From Isoptericola chiayiensis (lineage in GTDB: Bacteria > Actinomycetota > Actinomycetes > Actinomycetales > Cellulomonadaceae): 64,000 nucleotides of DNA. The notes beneath the pieces are model-generated. The model made no database searches. It had not been told where the DNA came from and saw nothing but the letters and a program-made list of their open reading frames with translations. Numbering within the stretch: the stretch's first letter is position 1; each line of letters starts with the position of its first letter. The stretch spans positions 1 through 64,000 of the forward strand of contig NZ_JABEZT010000011.1 of NCBI RefSeq assembly GCF_013149805.1, read 5' to 3'. The position numbers were made by a program, and so were the translations under genes. Positions 57,208-64,000 of this stretch are shown here, piece by piece.

Positions 57208-58425
57208 GTGGGCGCCGAGGGCGTGGCCGGGGACCGGCTGGGCGAGCTCCTGCGCGAGCTCGGCCCGCCGGTCCTCGGCATCCTCGTGCGCCGCGGCGCC
57301 GACTTCGCCGCGGCCGAGGACTGCGTGCAGGAGGCGCTGCTCGAGGCGTCCCGGCGGTGGCCCACCGACGTGCCCGCCGAGCCGCGCGGCTGGCTCGTCA
57401 CCGTCGCCTGGCGACGTTTCCTCGACGTGCGGCGCGCCGAGTCCGCACGCCGGGGACGGGAGGACCGGGCGGCCCTCGAACCGGACCCCGGTCCCGTCGA
57501 GCAGGCCGACGACACCCTGCTGCTGCTCAGCCGGTGCTGCCACGAGGCCCTCAGCCCGGCGTCGGCCGTGGCCCTCGCGCTGCGGGCGGTCGGCGGGCTG
57601 ACGACGGCGCAGGTCGCCGCCGCGTACATGGTCCCGGAGGCGACGATGGCGCAACGCATCAGCCGCGCCAAGCGCACGCTCGCCGGCCGCCGCCTCGACC
57701 GACCCGGCGACGTCCGCGCCGTGCTGCGGGTGCTCTACGTGATGTTCTCCGCGGGGCACGCCGGCGAGGTGGACCTGGCCCGCGAGGCGATCCGGCTCAC
57801 CCGCCAGCTCGAGGCGGCCACCGACGACCCCGAGGTGGCCGGGCTCCTGGCGCTGATGCTGCTCACCGACGCCCGGCGTGCCGCCCGCTGGACGGCGGGC
57901 GGCGAGCTCGTGGCGCTCGCCGATCAGGACCGCGGCCGGTGGGACACCGCGCAGGTCGCCGAGGGGGTCCGGATCCTGCAGGGGGCGCTGGCGCGCGACC
58001 GGCTCGGCGAGTACCAGGCCCAGGCCGCGATCCAGGCCCTGCACGACGACGCCGCGACGGCCGACGAGACCGACTGGGTGCAGATCCTGGGCTGGTACGA
58101 CGAGCTGGTGGCGCTCGCGGACTCGCCGGTGGTGCGCCTGAACCGGGCGGTCGCCGTCGGGCACGCCGACGGGGCGCTCGCGGGGCAGCGCGCGCTGGCC
58201 GACGTCGACGACGGCGTGCCGGGGGCCGACGCGGTCGCCGCCTACCTGCACGAGCTGGCCGGCGACCGCGAGGAGGCGGCGCGGCGGTACGCACAGGCCG
58301 CGGAGGCCGCCACGACCGTCCCGGAGCGGGACCACCTGGTGAAGCAGGCGGCCCGGCTGCGGGCCGGGGTCCGGCGTGACGGCCGTCCTGAACCGGGCGG
58401 TGAGACAGAGGGTAGGCATACCTAA
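57208..58425 (+). CDS. ECF42-type RNA polymerase sigma factor with C-terminal extension
   Basis: This 405-residue product is twice the size of ordinary ECF sigmas. Region 2 is VLGILVRRGADFAAAEDCVQEALLEASRRWP (about 20-50), region 4 ALALRAVGGLTTAQVAAAYMVPEATMAQRISRAKRTL (about 125-160). The rest (about 175-405) is a helical SnoaL-less, TPR-like extension of the DUF6596 type, including YVMFSAGHAGEVDLAREAIRLTRQL and RLNRAVAVGHADG. In this group the extension is needed for activity and replaces an anti-sigma factor. The GTG start lies 2 nt after the DGPF gene. The 3' end of the gene overlaps an iron box serving the next gene. Confidence 0.93.
   Translation: MGAEGVAGDRLGELLRELGPPVLGILVRRGADFAAAEDCVQEALLEASRRWPTDVPAEPRGWLVTVAWRRFLDVRRAESARRGREDRAALEPDPGPVEQADDTLLLLSRCCHEALSPASAVALALRAVGGLTTAQVAAAYMVPEATMAQRISRAKRTLAGRRLDRPGDVRAVLRVLYVMFSAGHAGEVDLAREAIRLTRQLEAATDDPEVAGLLALMLLTDARRAARWTAGGELVALADQDRGRWDTAQVAEGVRILQGALARDRLGEYQAQAAIQALHDDAATADETDWVQILGWYDELVALADSPVVRLNRAVAVGHADGALAGQRALADVDDGVPGADAVAAYLHELAGDREEAARRYAQAAEAATTVPERDHLVKQAARLRAGVRRDGRPEPGGETEGRHT
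58407..58425. promoter_or_regulatory. DtxR/IdeR iron box upstream of heme oxygenase
   Basis: AGAGGGTAGGCATACCTAA matches the 19-bp consensus TTAGGTTAGGCTAACCTAA at 14 positions. It overlaps the last codons and stop of the sigma gene. TAGCGT at 58436-58441 is the likely -10 box. Confidence 0.75.
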
Positions 58426-58504
58426 TTCGCGGTGCTAGCGTATGCCTCGTCATGACACACCGTCACGACAGTTCGTCATGAACATGCTCGACCGGGAGGT
58501 CACC

Positions 58505-59167
58505 ATGCCCGCCGCCGTCGCCCTCGACGCACCTCTGTCCGCCCTGCTGCGCGAGGGCACCCGTGCCGAGCACGAGCAGGCCGAGAATGAGGGCTTCGTC
58601 TCCCGGCTGATGTCCGGCGGGCTCGACGTCGCCGCCTACGCCGACCTCGCCGCCCAGCAGCACGCCGTGTACACGGCGCTGGAGGAGGCGAGCGCCGTCG
58701 TCCGTGCCGACCAGCGCGGCACCGGCCTGGTGTTCGACGAGCTGACGCGGGTGCCCGCCATCGAGCGTGACCTGGCGTACCTGCACGGCGACGGATGGCG
58801 CGAGGAGATCCGCGTCCTGCCGGCCACCGAGACGTATGTCGCGCGGCTGCGCGATGTCGGGGGCGACCTGCCCCGCTACGCCGCGCACGCCTACACCCGC
58901 TACCTCGGCGACCTGTCCGGTGGGCAGATCGTCCAGCGCATGATGCAGCGCCACTACGGCATGGGAGTCGCCGGGCTGGAGTTCTACGACTTCCCCGAGA
59001 TCGTCAAGGTCAAGCCGTTCAAGGACCTGTACCGCGAGCGCCTCGACGGCCTCGCGCTCTCGGCCGAGGAGACCGACGTCGCGGTGGCCGAGGCGCAGGA
59101 GGCCTTCCGGCTCAACCGTGCCGTCTTCGTCGAGCTGGGGGAGCGGCACCCGGGCGTCTCGCGCTGA
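58505..59167 (+). CDS. hmuO: Heme oxygenase (biliverdin-producing), HmuO-like
   Basis: This 220-residue enzyme opens the heme ring, releasing iron, CO and biliverdin. The proximal His is His23 (REGTRAEHEQAEN) and the distal helix carries YTRYLGDLSGGQIVQRMM, the Gly-rich segment that lets oxygen bind. FYDFPEIVKVKPFKDLYRERLD is also conserved. GGGAGG precedes the ATG at 58505; an in-frame ATG 21 codons upstream lies within the predicted promoter region and is less likely. An iron box upstream predicts induction in low iron. It is followed by the iron-boxed heme importer operon. Confidence 0.95.
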   Translation: MPAAVALDAPLSALLREGTRAEHEQAENEGFVSRLMSGGLDVAAYADLAAQQHAVYTALEEASAVVRADQRGTGLVFDELTRVPAIERDLAYLHGDGWREEIRVLPATETYVARLRDVGGDLPRYAAHAYTRYLGDLSGGQIVQRMMQRHYGMGVAGLEFYDFPEIVKVKPFKDLYRERLDGLALSAEETDVAVAEAQEAFRLNRAVFVELGERHPGVSR

Positions 59168-59237
59168 CGCGCCGCCGGGATCGCGCCCGGCGTCCCCTGT
59201 GAGGTGGTCCACAGGACTGCCGCACGCCGAGATCTTG

Positions 59238-59256
59238 ATAAGTCAGGCTAGCCTCA
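59238..59256. promoter_or_regulatory. DtxR/IdeR iron box 1 upstream of hmuT
   Basis: ATAAGTCAGGCTAGCCTCA matches the 19-bp consensus at 14 positions, including AGGCTAGCCT at the centre. It overlaps a TTGATA (59235-59240) that could be the -35 element. Confidence 0.7.
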
Positions 59257-59262
59257 TCTAAC

Positions 59263-59281
59263 TTAGGCACGCCTCGCCTAA
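59263..59281. promoter_or_regulatory. DtxR/IdeR iron box 2 upstream of hmuT
   Basis: TTAGGCACGCCTCGCCTAA has perfect outer arms (TTAGGC/GCCTAA), 13 of 19 consensus positions, starting 6 bp after box 1. Tandem boxes would allow two repressor dimers. Confidence 0.65.
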
Positions 59282-59311
59282 CCTGGCGAGCGAAGTCAGG
59301 AGTCACCCAGC

Positions 59312-60427
59312 ATGTCCTCGGCACGTCGCCACGGAGCGTTCGCCGCCCTCACCGCCGCCGCGGTCGCCCTGCTCGCCGCCTGCAGCGGCACCGCAGCCCA
59401 CGACGACGGCACCACCACCGCCGTCGCCGGCCCGCCGCTGGCCGAGCTGGCAGCGGGCGAGGACCACCTCGCCGACCCGCACGACTGGACCGGCGAGGTC
59501 GTCGTCGAGGCCGCGGCGACGCCCGTCTCACCCGTCGCCACCGACCCCGCCCCGCAGCTGCCCGCCACCGTCACCGACGCCCAGGGCACCGAGGTCACCG
59601 TCACCGACACCAGCCGCATCCTCGCGCTCGACCTCTACGGCACCCTCGCGCGCACCGTGTTCGAGCTCGGCCTCGGCGAGAGCGTGGTCGGCCGCGACAC
59701 CTCCTCGACGTTCCCGGAGATCCTCGACCTGCCCGAGGTCACCTCGAACGGCCACGACCTGACCGCCGAGGCGATCCTCGAGCTCGCGCCGAGCGTCATC
59801 CTCACCGACACCTCCCTCGGCCCCTGGGACGTCGTGCTGCAGATGCGCGAGGCCGGCATCCCTGTCGTCGTCGTCGACTCCCACCGCAGCACCGACAACG
59901 TCGGCGACCTCACGCGGTCCGTCGCCGCCGCCCTCGGCGTGCCCGACGCCGGCGAGCGGCTCGCCGAGCGAACCCAGGACGAGATCGACGCCACCGTCGC
60001 CCAGGTCGCCGAGCTCGCGCCCGCCGACGACGCCGACAGGCTGCGCGTCGCCTTCCTCTACGTGCGCGGGCAGTCCGGCGTCTACTACCTCTTCGGCGAC
60101 GGGTCCGGCGCCGACTCCCTCATCGAGTCCCTCGGCGCCGTCGACGTCGCCGGCGAGATCGGCTGGACCGGCATGCGCCCCGTCAACGACGAGGGCATCA
60201 TCTCCGCCCAGCCCGACGTGCTGCTCATGATGTCGGGCGGTCTCGAGTCCGTCGGCGGCGTCGACGGGCTCCTCGAACGTCTGCCCGCCCTCGCCGAGAC
60301 GCCCGCCGGGCAGAACCGGCGCGTCGTCGCCATGCCCGACAGCCAGGTCCTCGCCTTCGGCCCGTCCACCACCGGTGTCGTCGACGCCCTCGCCCGCGCC
60401 CTCTACGCCCCCGCGAGCCTCGGATGA
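59312..60427 (+). CDS. hmuT: Heme ABC transporter substrate-binding lipoprotein
   Basis: This is a 371-residue surface lipoprotein receiving heme for import. Lipobox LAAC with Cys24 ends the signal sequence. An Ala/Asp/Thr-rich linker (about 30-85) leads to a class III binding-protein fold: RILALDLYGTLARTVFELGLGESVVGRDTSSTFPEI, then VILTDTSLGPWDVVLQM and LMMSGGLESVGGVDGLLERLPALAETP, all typical of HmuT. Two iron boxes upstream predict repression by iron. It overlaps hmuU by 4 nt (ATGA). Confidence 0.94.
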   Translation: MSSARRHGAFAALTAAAVALLAACSGTAAHDDGTTTAVAGPPLAELAAGEDHLADPHDWTGEVVVEAAATPVSPVATDPAPQLPATVTDAQGTEVTVTDTSRILALDLYGTLARTVFELGLGESVVGRDTSSTFPEILDLPEVTSNGHDLTAEAILELAPSVILTDTSLGPWDVVLQMREAGIPVVVVDSHRSTDNVGDLTRSVAAALGVPDAGERLAERTQDEIDATVAQVAELAPADDADRLRVAFLYVRGQSGVYYLFGDGSGADSLIESLGAVDVAGEIGWTGMRPVNDEGIISAQPDVLLMMSGGLESVGGVDGLLERLPALAETPAGQNRRVVAMPDSQVLAFGPSTTGVVDALARALYAPASLG

Positions 60428-61503
60428 GCGCCCTTGCCGACGGCGGCGTGCGCACTCTGCCACCCGCCCGCACCGGCCGCGTCACCGTGCTGTTCGTGCT
60501 GCTCGGTACCGCCCTCGCCGTACTCGCGGTCGTCTCCGCCGGGTCCGGCCAGCTCCACGTGCCGCCGTCGGAGGTGCTCGGGGCGCTCGCCCGCGGCGTC
60601 GGCCTCGACCTCGGTCCGGAACCCACCCACCCCAACGGCTACGCCGCCCTGTGGACCATCCGGTTCCCCCGCGTCGTCATGGCGATCTGCGTCGGAGCGG
60701 CCCTCGCGGCCGCCGGCGCCGTCATGCAGGGCGTGTTCGGCAACCCGCTGGCCGACCCCGGCGTCGTCGGCGTCTCGTCCGGTGCCGCCGTCGCCGCCGC
60801 CGCCACCATCGCGCTCGGGTGGACCGCCGTCGGCCCCTGGACGACGGCGACCGCGGCGTTCGTCGGCGGCCTGGTCGCCACCTTCGCCGTGTACGCGCTC
60901 GCCCGCTCCGGTGGACGCACCGAGGTCGTCACCCTGGTCCTCACCGGCGTCGCGATCAACGCCGTCTGTGGGGCCGGGCTGGCGCTGTTCACGTTCCTCG
61001 GCGACACCCAGGCTCGCGAGGAGATCGTCTTCTGGCAGCTCGGCTCGCTCAACGGCACCCGCTGGGTCTACGTCGCGATCGTCGCGCCCCTGATGCTGGC
61101 CGGGCTGGTCGGCGCGATCGCGCTCGCCCGCCGCCTCGACCTGCTCTCCCTCGGGGAGCGGTCCGCCCGCCACCTCGGCGTCGACGTCGAACGGCTGCGC
61201 ATCGTCGCCGTCGTCGTCGTCGCCCTGCTGACCGCCGCCGCCGTCGCGTTCTGCGGGATCATCTCGTTCGTCGGCCTCGTCGTGCCGCACCTGATCCGCA
61301 TGGCCGTCGGGCCCGGGCACCGGGTGCTCGTGCCCGCCTCGGCACTCGGCGGGGCGGTGCTGCTGCTCGCCGCCGACCTCGCCGCCCGCACCGCCGTGCC
61401 GTACGCCGACCTGCCGATCGGCATGCTGACGGCGCTGGTCGGCGGGCCGTTCTTCCTGTGGCTCGTTCGGCGCACGCGCCGCCAGGCGGGAGGCTGGGCG
61501 TGA
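60424..61503 (+). CDS. hmuU: Heme ABC transporter permease (FecCD family)
   Basis: This is a 359-residue inner-membrane permease with about ten helices. LWTIRFPRVVMAICVGAALAAAGAVMQGVFGNPLADPGVVGVSSGAAVA is the signature N-terminal block of FecCD/BtuC permeases, followed by FWQLGSLNGTRW and GEAVRARLG-equivalent SLGERSARHLGVDVERLR, the ATPase-coupling loop. GIISFVGLVVPHLIRMAVGPGHRVLVPASALGG is conserved. It works with HmuT and HmuV. Its stop overlaps a possible GTG start of hmuV. Confidence 0.95.
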   Translation: MSALADGGVRTLPPARTGRVTVLFVLLGTALAVLAVVSAGSGQLHVPPSEVLGALARGVGLDLGPEPTHPNGYAALWTIRFPRVVMAICVGAALAAAGAVMQGVFGNPLADPGVVGVSSGAAVAAAATIALGWTAVGPWTTATAAFVGGLVATFAVYALARSGGRTEVVTLVLTGVAINAVCGAGLALFTFLGDTQAREEIVFWQLGSLNGTRWVYVAIVAPLMLAGLVGAIALARRLDLLSLGERSARHLGVDVERLRIVAVVVVALLTAAAVAFCGIISFVGLVVPHLIRMAVGPGHRVLVPASALGGAVLLLAADLAARTAVPYADLPIGMLTALVGGPFFLWLVRRTRRQAGGWA

Positions 61504-61611
61504 ACCCGAGGAGCCCCCGCGGAGGGACGGCGAGGGACGAGGCGTACCGGAGCGAGGCACCGCAGGGTGCGCGCCAGGACCAGCACGGCGTGAACCCGAG
61601 GAGCCCCCGCG
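61497..61611 (+). repeat. 25-bp direct repeat around a 65-bp insert at the hmuU/hmuV junction
   Basis: A 25-nt sequence (GGCGTGAACCCGAGGAGCCC plus CCGCG) occurs at 61497-61521 and again at 61587-61611, exactly 90 nt apart. Each copy carries a GTG that can start hmuV. The DNA between contains the dispersed element GAGGGACGAGGC (61532-61543) also seen near 26563. Confidence 0.85.
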
Positions 61612-62405
61612 ACACCCTCCTGTCCGTGCGCGGCGCCGGCGTCCGCATCGACGACGCCACGCTGCTGTCCGGCGTCGACCTGGACGTGCGCACCGGCGAG
61701 ATCCTCGTCGTCGTCGGCCCGAACGGCGCCGGCAAGTCGACCCTGCTGTCGGTGCTGGCGGGTGACCGGGCGCCCGACGACGGCGGTGCGGCCTGGGAGG
61801 GCACGCCGCTAGGCGCGGTCCGGACGGCGGAGCTCGCCCGGCTGCGCGGGGTGCTGCTGCAGGAGAACCGCGTCAGCTTCCCGTTCCGCGTCGTCGACGT
61901 GGTGCGCATGGGCCGGGCCCCGTGGACGGGCACCGACGCCGAGGACCGCGACGAGGAGGTCGTCGCCTCCGCGCTGACCGCCGCCGACGTCACCCACCTG
62001 GCGGCCCGCCGCTACCCGACCCTGTCCGGCGGGGAGAAGGCCCGCGCCTCCCTGGCCCGCGTGCTGGCCCAGGAGCCGCGACTGCTGCTGCTCGATGAGC
62101 CGACCGCCGCCCTGGACGTGCGCCACCAGACCCGGGTGCTCGCCCAGGCGCGCCGACACGCCGACGCCGGTGGCGCCGTCGTCGTCGTCCTGCACGACCT
62201 GCCGCTCGCGGCGGCGTGGGCCGACCGGGTCGCCGTGCTCGACGGCGGCCGGCTCGTCGCCGACGGCCCGCCGGCCGAGGTGCTGACCACAGAGCTGCTG
62301 TCCGCCGCCTACGACCACCCGGTCGACGTCCTGAGCCACCCGATCACCGGCGGGCTGCTCGTGCTGCCGCGGCACGGTGCCCCCTCGGAGGTGACCACGC
62401 CATGA
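61590..62405 (+). CDS. hmuV: Heme ABC transporter ATP-binding protein
   Basis: This importer ATPase has 271 residues from the GTG at 61590, the usual HmuV length. Walker A is VGPNGAGKS (42-50), the Q-loop VLLQENRVSFPF, signature TLSGGEKARASLARVL, Walker B LLLLDEPTAALD, and the switch His in VVLHDLPLAAA. A second in-frame GTG at 61500, overlapping the hmuU stop, would add 30 residues and begin with the same seven residues because the start region is duplicated. The upstream start has the operon-like overlap, the downstream one the family-like length; both may be used. The stop overlaps the next gene by 4 nt. Confidence 0.92.
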   Translation: MNPRSPRDTLLSVRGAGVRIDDATLLSGVDLDVRTGEILVVVGPNGAGKSTLLSVLAGDRAPDDGGAAWEGTPLGAVRTAELARLRGVLLQENRVSFPFRVVDVVRMGRAPWTGTDAEDRDEEVVASALTAADVTHLAARRYPTLSGGEKARASLARVLAQEPRLLLLDEPTAALDVRHQTRVLAQARRHADAGGAVVVVLHDLPLAAAWADRVAVLDGGRLVADGPPAEVLTTELLSAAYDHPVDVLSHPITGGLLVLPRHGAPSEVTTP

Positions 62406-63634
62406 GGCGCCTGACCGTCCTGCTGTCCCTGGCCCTGACCCTCGCCGTGGCGGCACCCGCCGTCGTCCCGGGTGGCGTCGCTCCGGCGCAGGCCGCCGCA
62501 CGCGTGTCCGTGTCGGGGCTCGACGGCGCCGCCCGCGCCTCGGCGGAGGGCGCGACGACGCTGCGGCTGTCCGGCTCCGGGTTCCAGTCGGTGCCGAACG
62601 CGTTCGGCGGCGTCTACGTGCTGTTCGGGTGGGTCTCCGGCGGCGGGTGGGCGCCCAGCCAGGGCGGGCAGACGGGCACCACGCTGCGCTACGTCCCGGA
62701 CTCCGAGTCCGCGGACAACGCCGGCTACCAGCGGTTCGTGGCCTTCCCCGGGTCCAGCACGGCCGCCGAGGCCAACGGCGGCACCCTCGCCGAGGACGGC
62801 ACCTGGTCGGCGTCGCTCGTCGTGCCCGGCCCCGTGTTCACCACGCAGGACCGTTCCGGCGACGCCGTCGAGGTGAACTGCCTCGAGGTCACGTGCGGCG
62901 TCATCACCATCGGCGCGCACGGTGTCGCCAACGCCACCAACGAGACGTTCACGCCCGTGGAGTTCGTCGGGGCGTCCGGCGGTACGTCCGACGGCGGCAG
63001 TTCCGACGGCGGGACCGCGGCGGAGGGCAGCGGTGCCGGCGACGCCGGGGCGGCCGGGCAGGAGTCCGCGGACGCGTCGCCGTCGCCCAGCCCGTCCGCG
63101 TCCGCGAAGGCCGGCCCCGCCTCCGTCGGGTTCGACCGGGACACCGCCGTCGCCGGGCGCGTCCTGAGCTTCACCGGTCAGGGCTTCGAACCCGGCGAGC
63201 AGGTCGTCGCGTCCCTGGACGACGGCGAGCTCGCCGTCGGGCCCCTGACCGCCGGCACGCACGGGGAGGTCGCGGGACTGCTGGAGCTGCCCGACGACAT
63301 CCGTCTCGGCACGCACGTGCTCACCGTGACCGCGGCGTCGTCGGGCAAGACGCCCGAGGTGGAGATCATCGTCACCCGCGACCCGGCCGACGCCGCCGCC
63401 GAGGAGAGGCTCGTCGCGTCGGCCTCCGGGGCGGCGGGGGCGACGGCGAGCGCCGGAGCCCTGGGCAGCGGCTACTCGTGGGCCGAGCTCGCCGTGTTCG
63501 GCGCCGGCCTGGTGCTGCTGCTCGTGATCCTGGTGTCCGCGATCACCGCTGTCCGGCGGCGTCGTGCCGAGCGGTCCGTCGCGTCGGCCGTCCCGTCCGC
63601 CCCGCCGACGGGGGACCCGGGGGTGGGGGCGTGA
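62402..63634 (+). CDS. Secreted membrane-anchored protein in the heme operon
   Basis: The 410-residue product has a signal peptide (LTVLLSLALTLAVAAPAVV, cleaved near AQAAA), then a beta-rich domain (about 35-195: VSVSGLDGAARASAEGATTLRLSGSGF, YVLFGWVSGGGWAP, VNCLEVTCGVITIGAHGV). A Gly/Ser/Asp linker (about 200-240) follows, then an Ig-like domain (about 240-330: GRVLSFTGQGFEPGEQVVASLDDGEL) and a C-terminal helix with a basic stop (LAVFGAGLVLLLVILVSAITAVRRRR). It is anchored outside the membrane. Its place after hmuV and before an HtaA-type gene suggests surface heme handling; no heme ligands can be named with confidence. Confidence 0.82.
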   Translation: MRRLTVLLSLALTLAVAAPAVVPGGVAPAQAAARVSVSGLDGAARASAEGATTLRLSGSGFQSVPNAFGGVYVLFGWVSGGGWAPSQGGQTGTTLRYVPDSESADNAGYQRFVAFPGSSTAAEANGGTLAEDGTWSASLVVPGPVFTTQDRSGDAVEVNCLEVTCGVITIGAHGVANATNETFTPVEFVGASGGTSDGGSSDGGTAAEGSGAGDAGAAGQESADASPSPSPSASAKAGPASVGFDRDTAVAGRVLSFTGQGFEPGEQVVASLDDGELAVGPLTAGTHGEVAGLLELPDDIRLGTHVLTVTAASSGKTPEVEIIVTRDPADAAAEERLVASASGAAGATASAGALGSGYSWAELAVFGAGLVLLLVILVSAITAVRRRRAERSVASAVPSAPPTGDPGVGA

Positions 63635-64000
63635 GGACGAACCGCCCCTGGTCGGTCGCCGCGGGCCTGGCCGCCGTGCTGGCGCTCGGCCTCGCCGCGC
63701 CCGCCGCCGCCGACGACGACGAGCTCGGTCCGCCGTACCGCACCGGCGGGGACGTCGAGGTGACCGTCACCGTGCCCGGCGCGGACGACGACGGGTCCGG
63801 TGGGCCCGCCGACCTGACGAACGCCGAGCTGCGCTGGGCCGTCAACCACGAGTCCGTCGGCGCGAACTTCTTCGGCGGGTGCAACTTCCTCATGGCGGGC
63901 GTCCCCGGGCCGGACGGTGACGCCGGCGGCAGCCGGGTGTGGTCCGCGGCTGACCGGGACCTGTACGCGGCCCGGGACGGCGACGTCCGGGTCGAGCGGG
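63631..64000 (+). CDS. HtaA-type heme-binding domain protein (partial, runs off the window)
   Basis: The first 123 residues are visible. A signal peptide (VAAGLAAVLALGLAAPAAA) is followed by an acidic stretch and LTNAELRWAVNHESVGANFFGGCNFLMAGVPG, which fits the start of HtaA/CR domains that bind heme on the cell surface of corynebacteria and relatives. The GTG start overlaps the previous stop (GTGA), so it belongs to the heme operon. The length and number of domains are unknown because the gene continues past 64000. Confidence 0.75.
   Translation, partial: MRTNRPWSVAAGLAAVLALGLAAPAAADDDELGPPYRTGGDVEVTVTVPGADDDGSGGPADLTNAELRWAVNHESVGANFFGGCNFLMAGVPGPDGDAGGSRVWSAADRDLYAARDGDVRVER

Noticed and set aside
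61500-61589. Treating the 30-residue N-terminal extension of HmuV as certain
   Set aside because: The downstream GTG gives normal family length and the region is a duplication, so I annotated the shorter form and reported the longer as an alternative.

Overview
The window is very G+C-rich (third positions almost all G or C), gene-dense DNA. Many genes overlap by 4 nt (ATGA/GTGA), GTG starts are frequent, and many genes have a TANNNT box 6-8 nt before the start codon, as in leaderless transcripts. Together with an oleA-oleBC-oleD operon, an ECF42 sigma factor, HspR- and DtxR-type operators and a PhoP box, this points to a free-living actinobacterium, probably of the Micrococcales (Cellulomonadaceae/Promicromonosporaceae-like). 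That placement is inference; no rRNA or marker gene was used. I saw no tRNA, rRNA, transposase, prophage or CRISPR array.

Layout. 0-9.5 kb: a low-complexity protein, a cold-shock protein, and a branched-chain amino-acid ABC importer whose binding-protein gene (+) faces livHMGF (-). Between them lies an AbiEi-like/endonuclease-like gene bracketed by 20-bp tandem repeat arrays. 9.8-16.7 kb: S9 peptidase, PhoP-boxed phosphate transporter Pit plus a small membrane partner, GH3 lipoprotein, SRPBCC protein, threonine aldolase. 16.9-21.6 kb: long-chain olefin operon. 21.8-29.4 kb: secreted nuclease/phosphatase-like protein, methyltransferase, MetE-like protein, M20 amidohydrolase, small enzymes, Hsp20 with an HspR site. 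29.4-37.1 kb: an accessory, defence-flavoured stretch with two ATPases carrying nuclease-like C-termini, a NERD fragment, the C-terminal stump of a C5 DNA methyltransferase, an EVE-like/zinc-ribbon/HNH nuclease and a Fic protein, interrupted by a purine/uracil permease. 37.1-52.7 kb: MFS exporter with divergent LacI regulator, GNAT proteins, DUF255 protein, GH25 lysozyme, Lrp regulator with ddaH-ocd, FUSC exporter, a sigma-region-4/anti-sigma fusion, rlmC. 52.3-58.4 kb: a LuxR-type (LAL) operon and an ECF42 sigma unit with its own predicted promoter. 58.4-64 kb: iron-boxed heme oxygenase and hmuTUV heme importer, running into HtaA-type heme-binding genes cut by the window edge.

Working together: heme capture (HtaA-type proteins), import (HmuTUV) and cleavage (heme oxygenase) form one iron-regulated unit. 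OleA-OleBC-OleD turn two acyl-CoAs into a long-chain alkene. Lrp probably controls DdaH and ornithine cyclodeaminase, which together would route guanidino compounds to proline. The most unusual non-coding features are the exact 20-bp-period arrays whose TAG core stops all three frames and supplies two genes' stop codons, and a set of very long perfect hairpins, one a 66-bp perfect palindrome.
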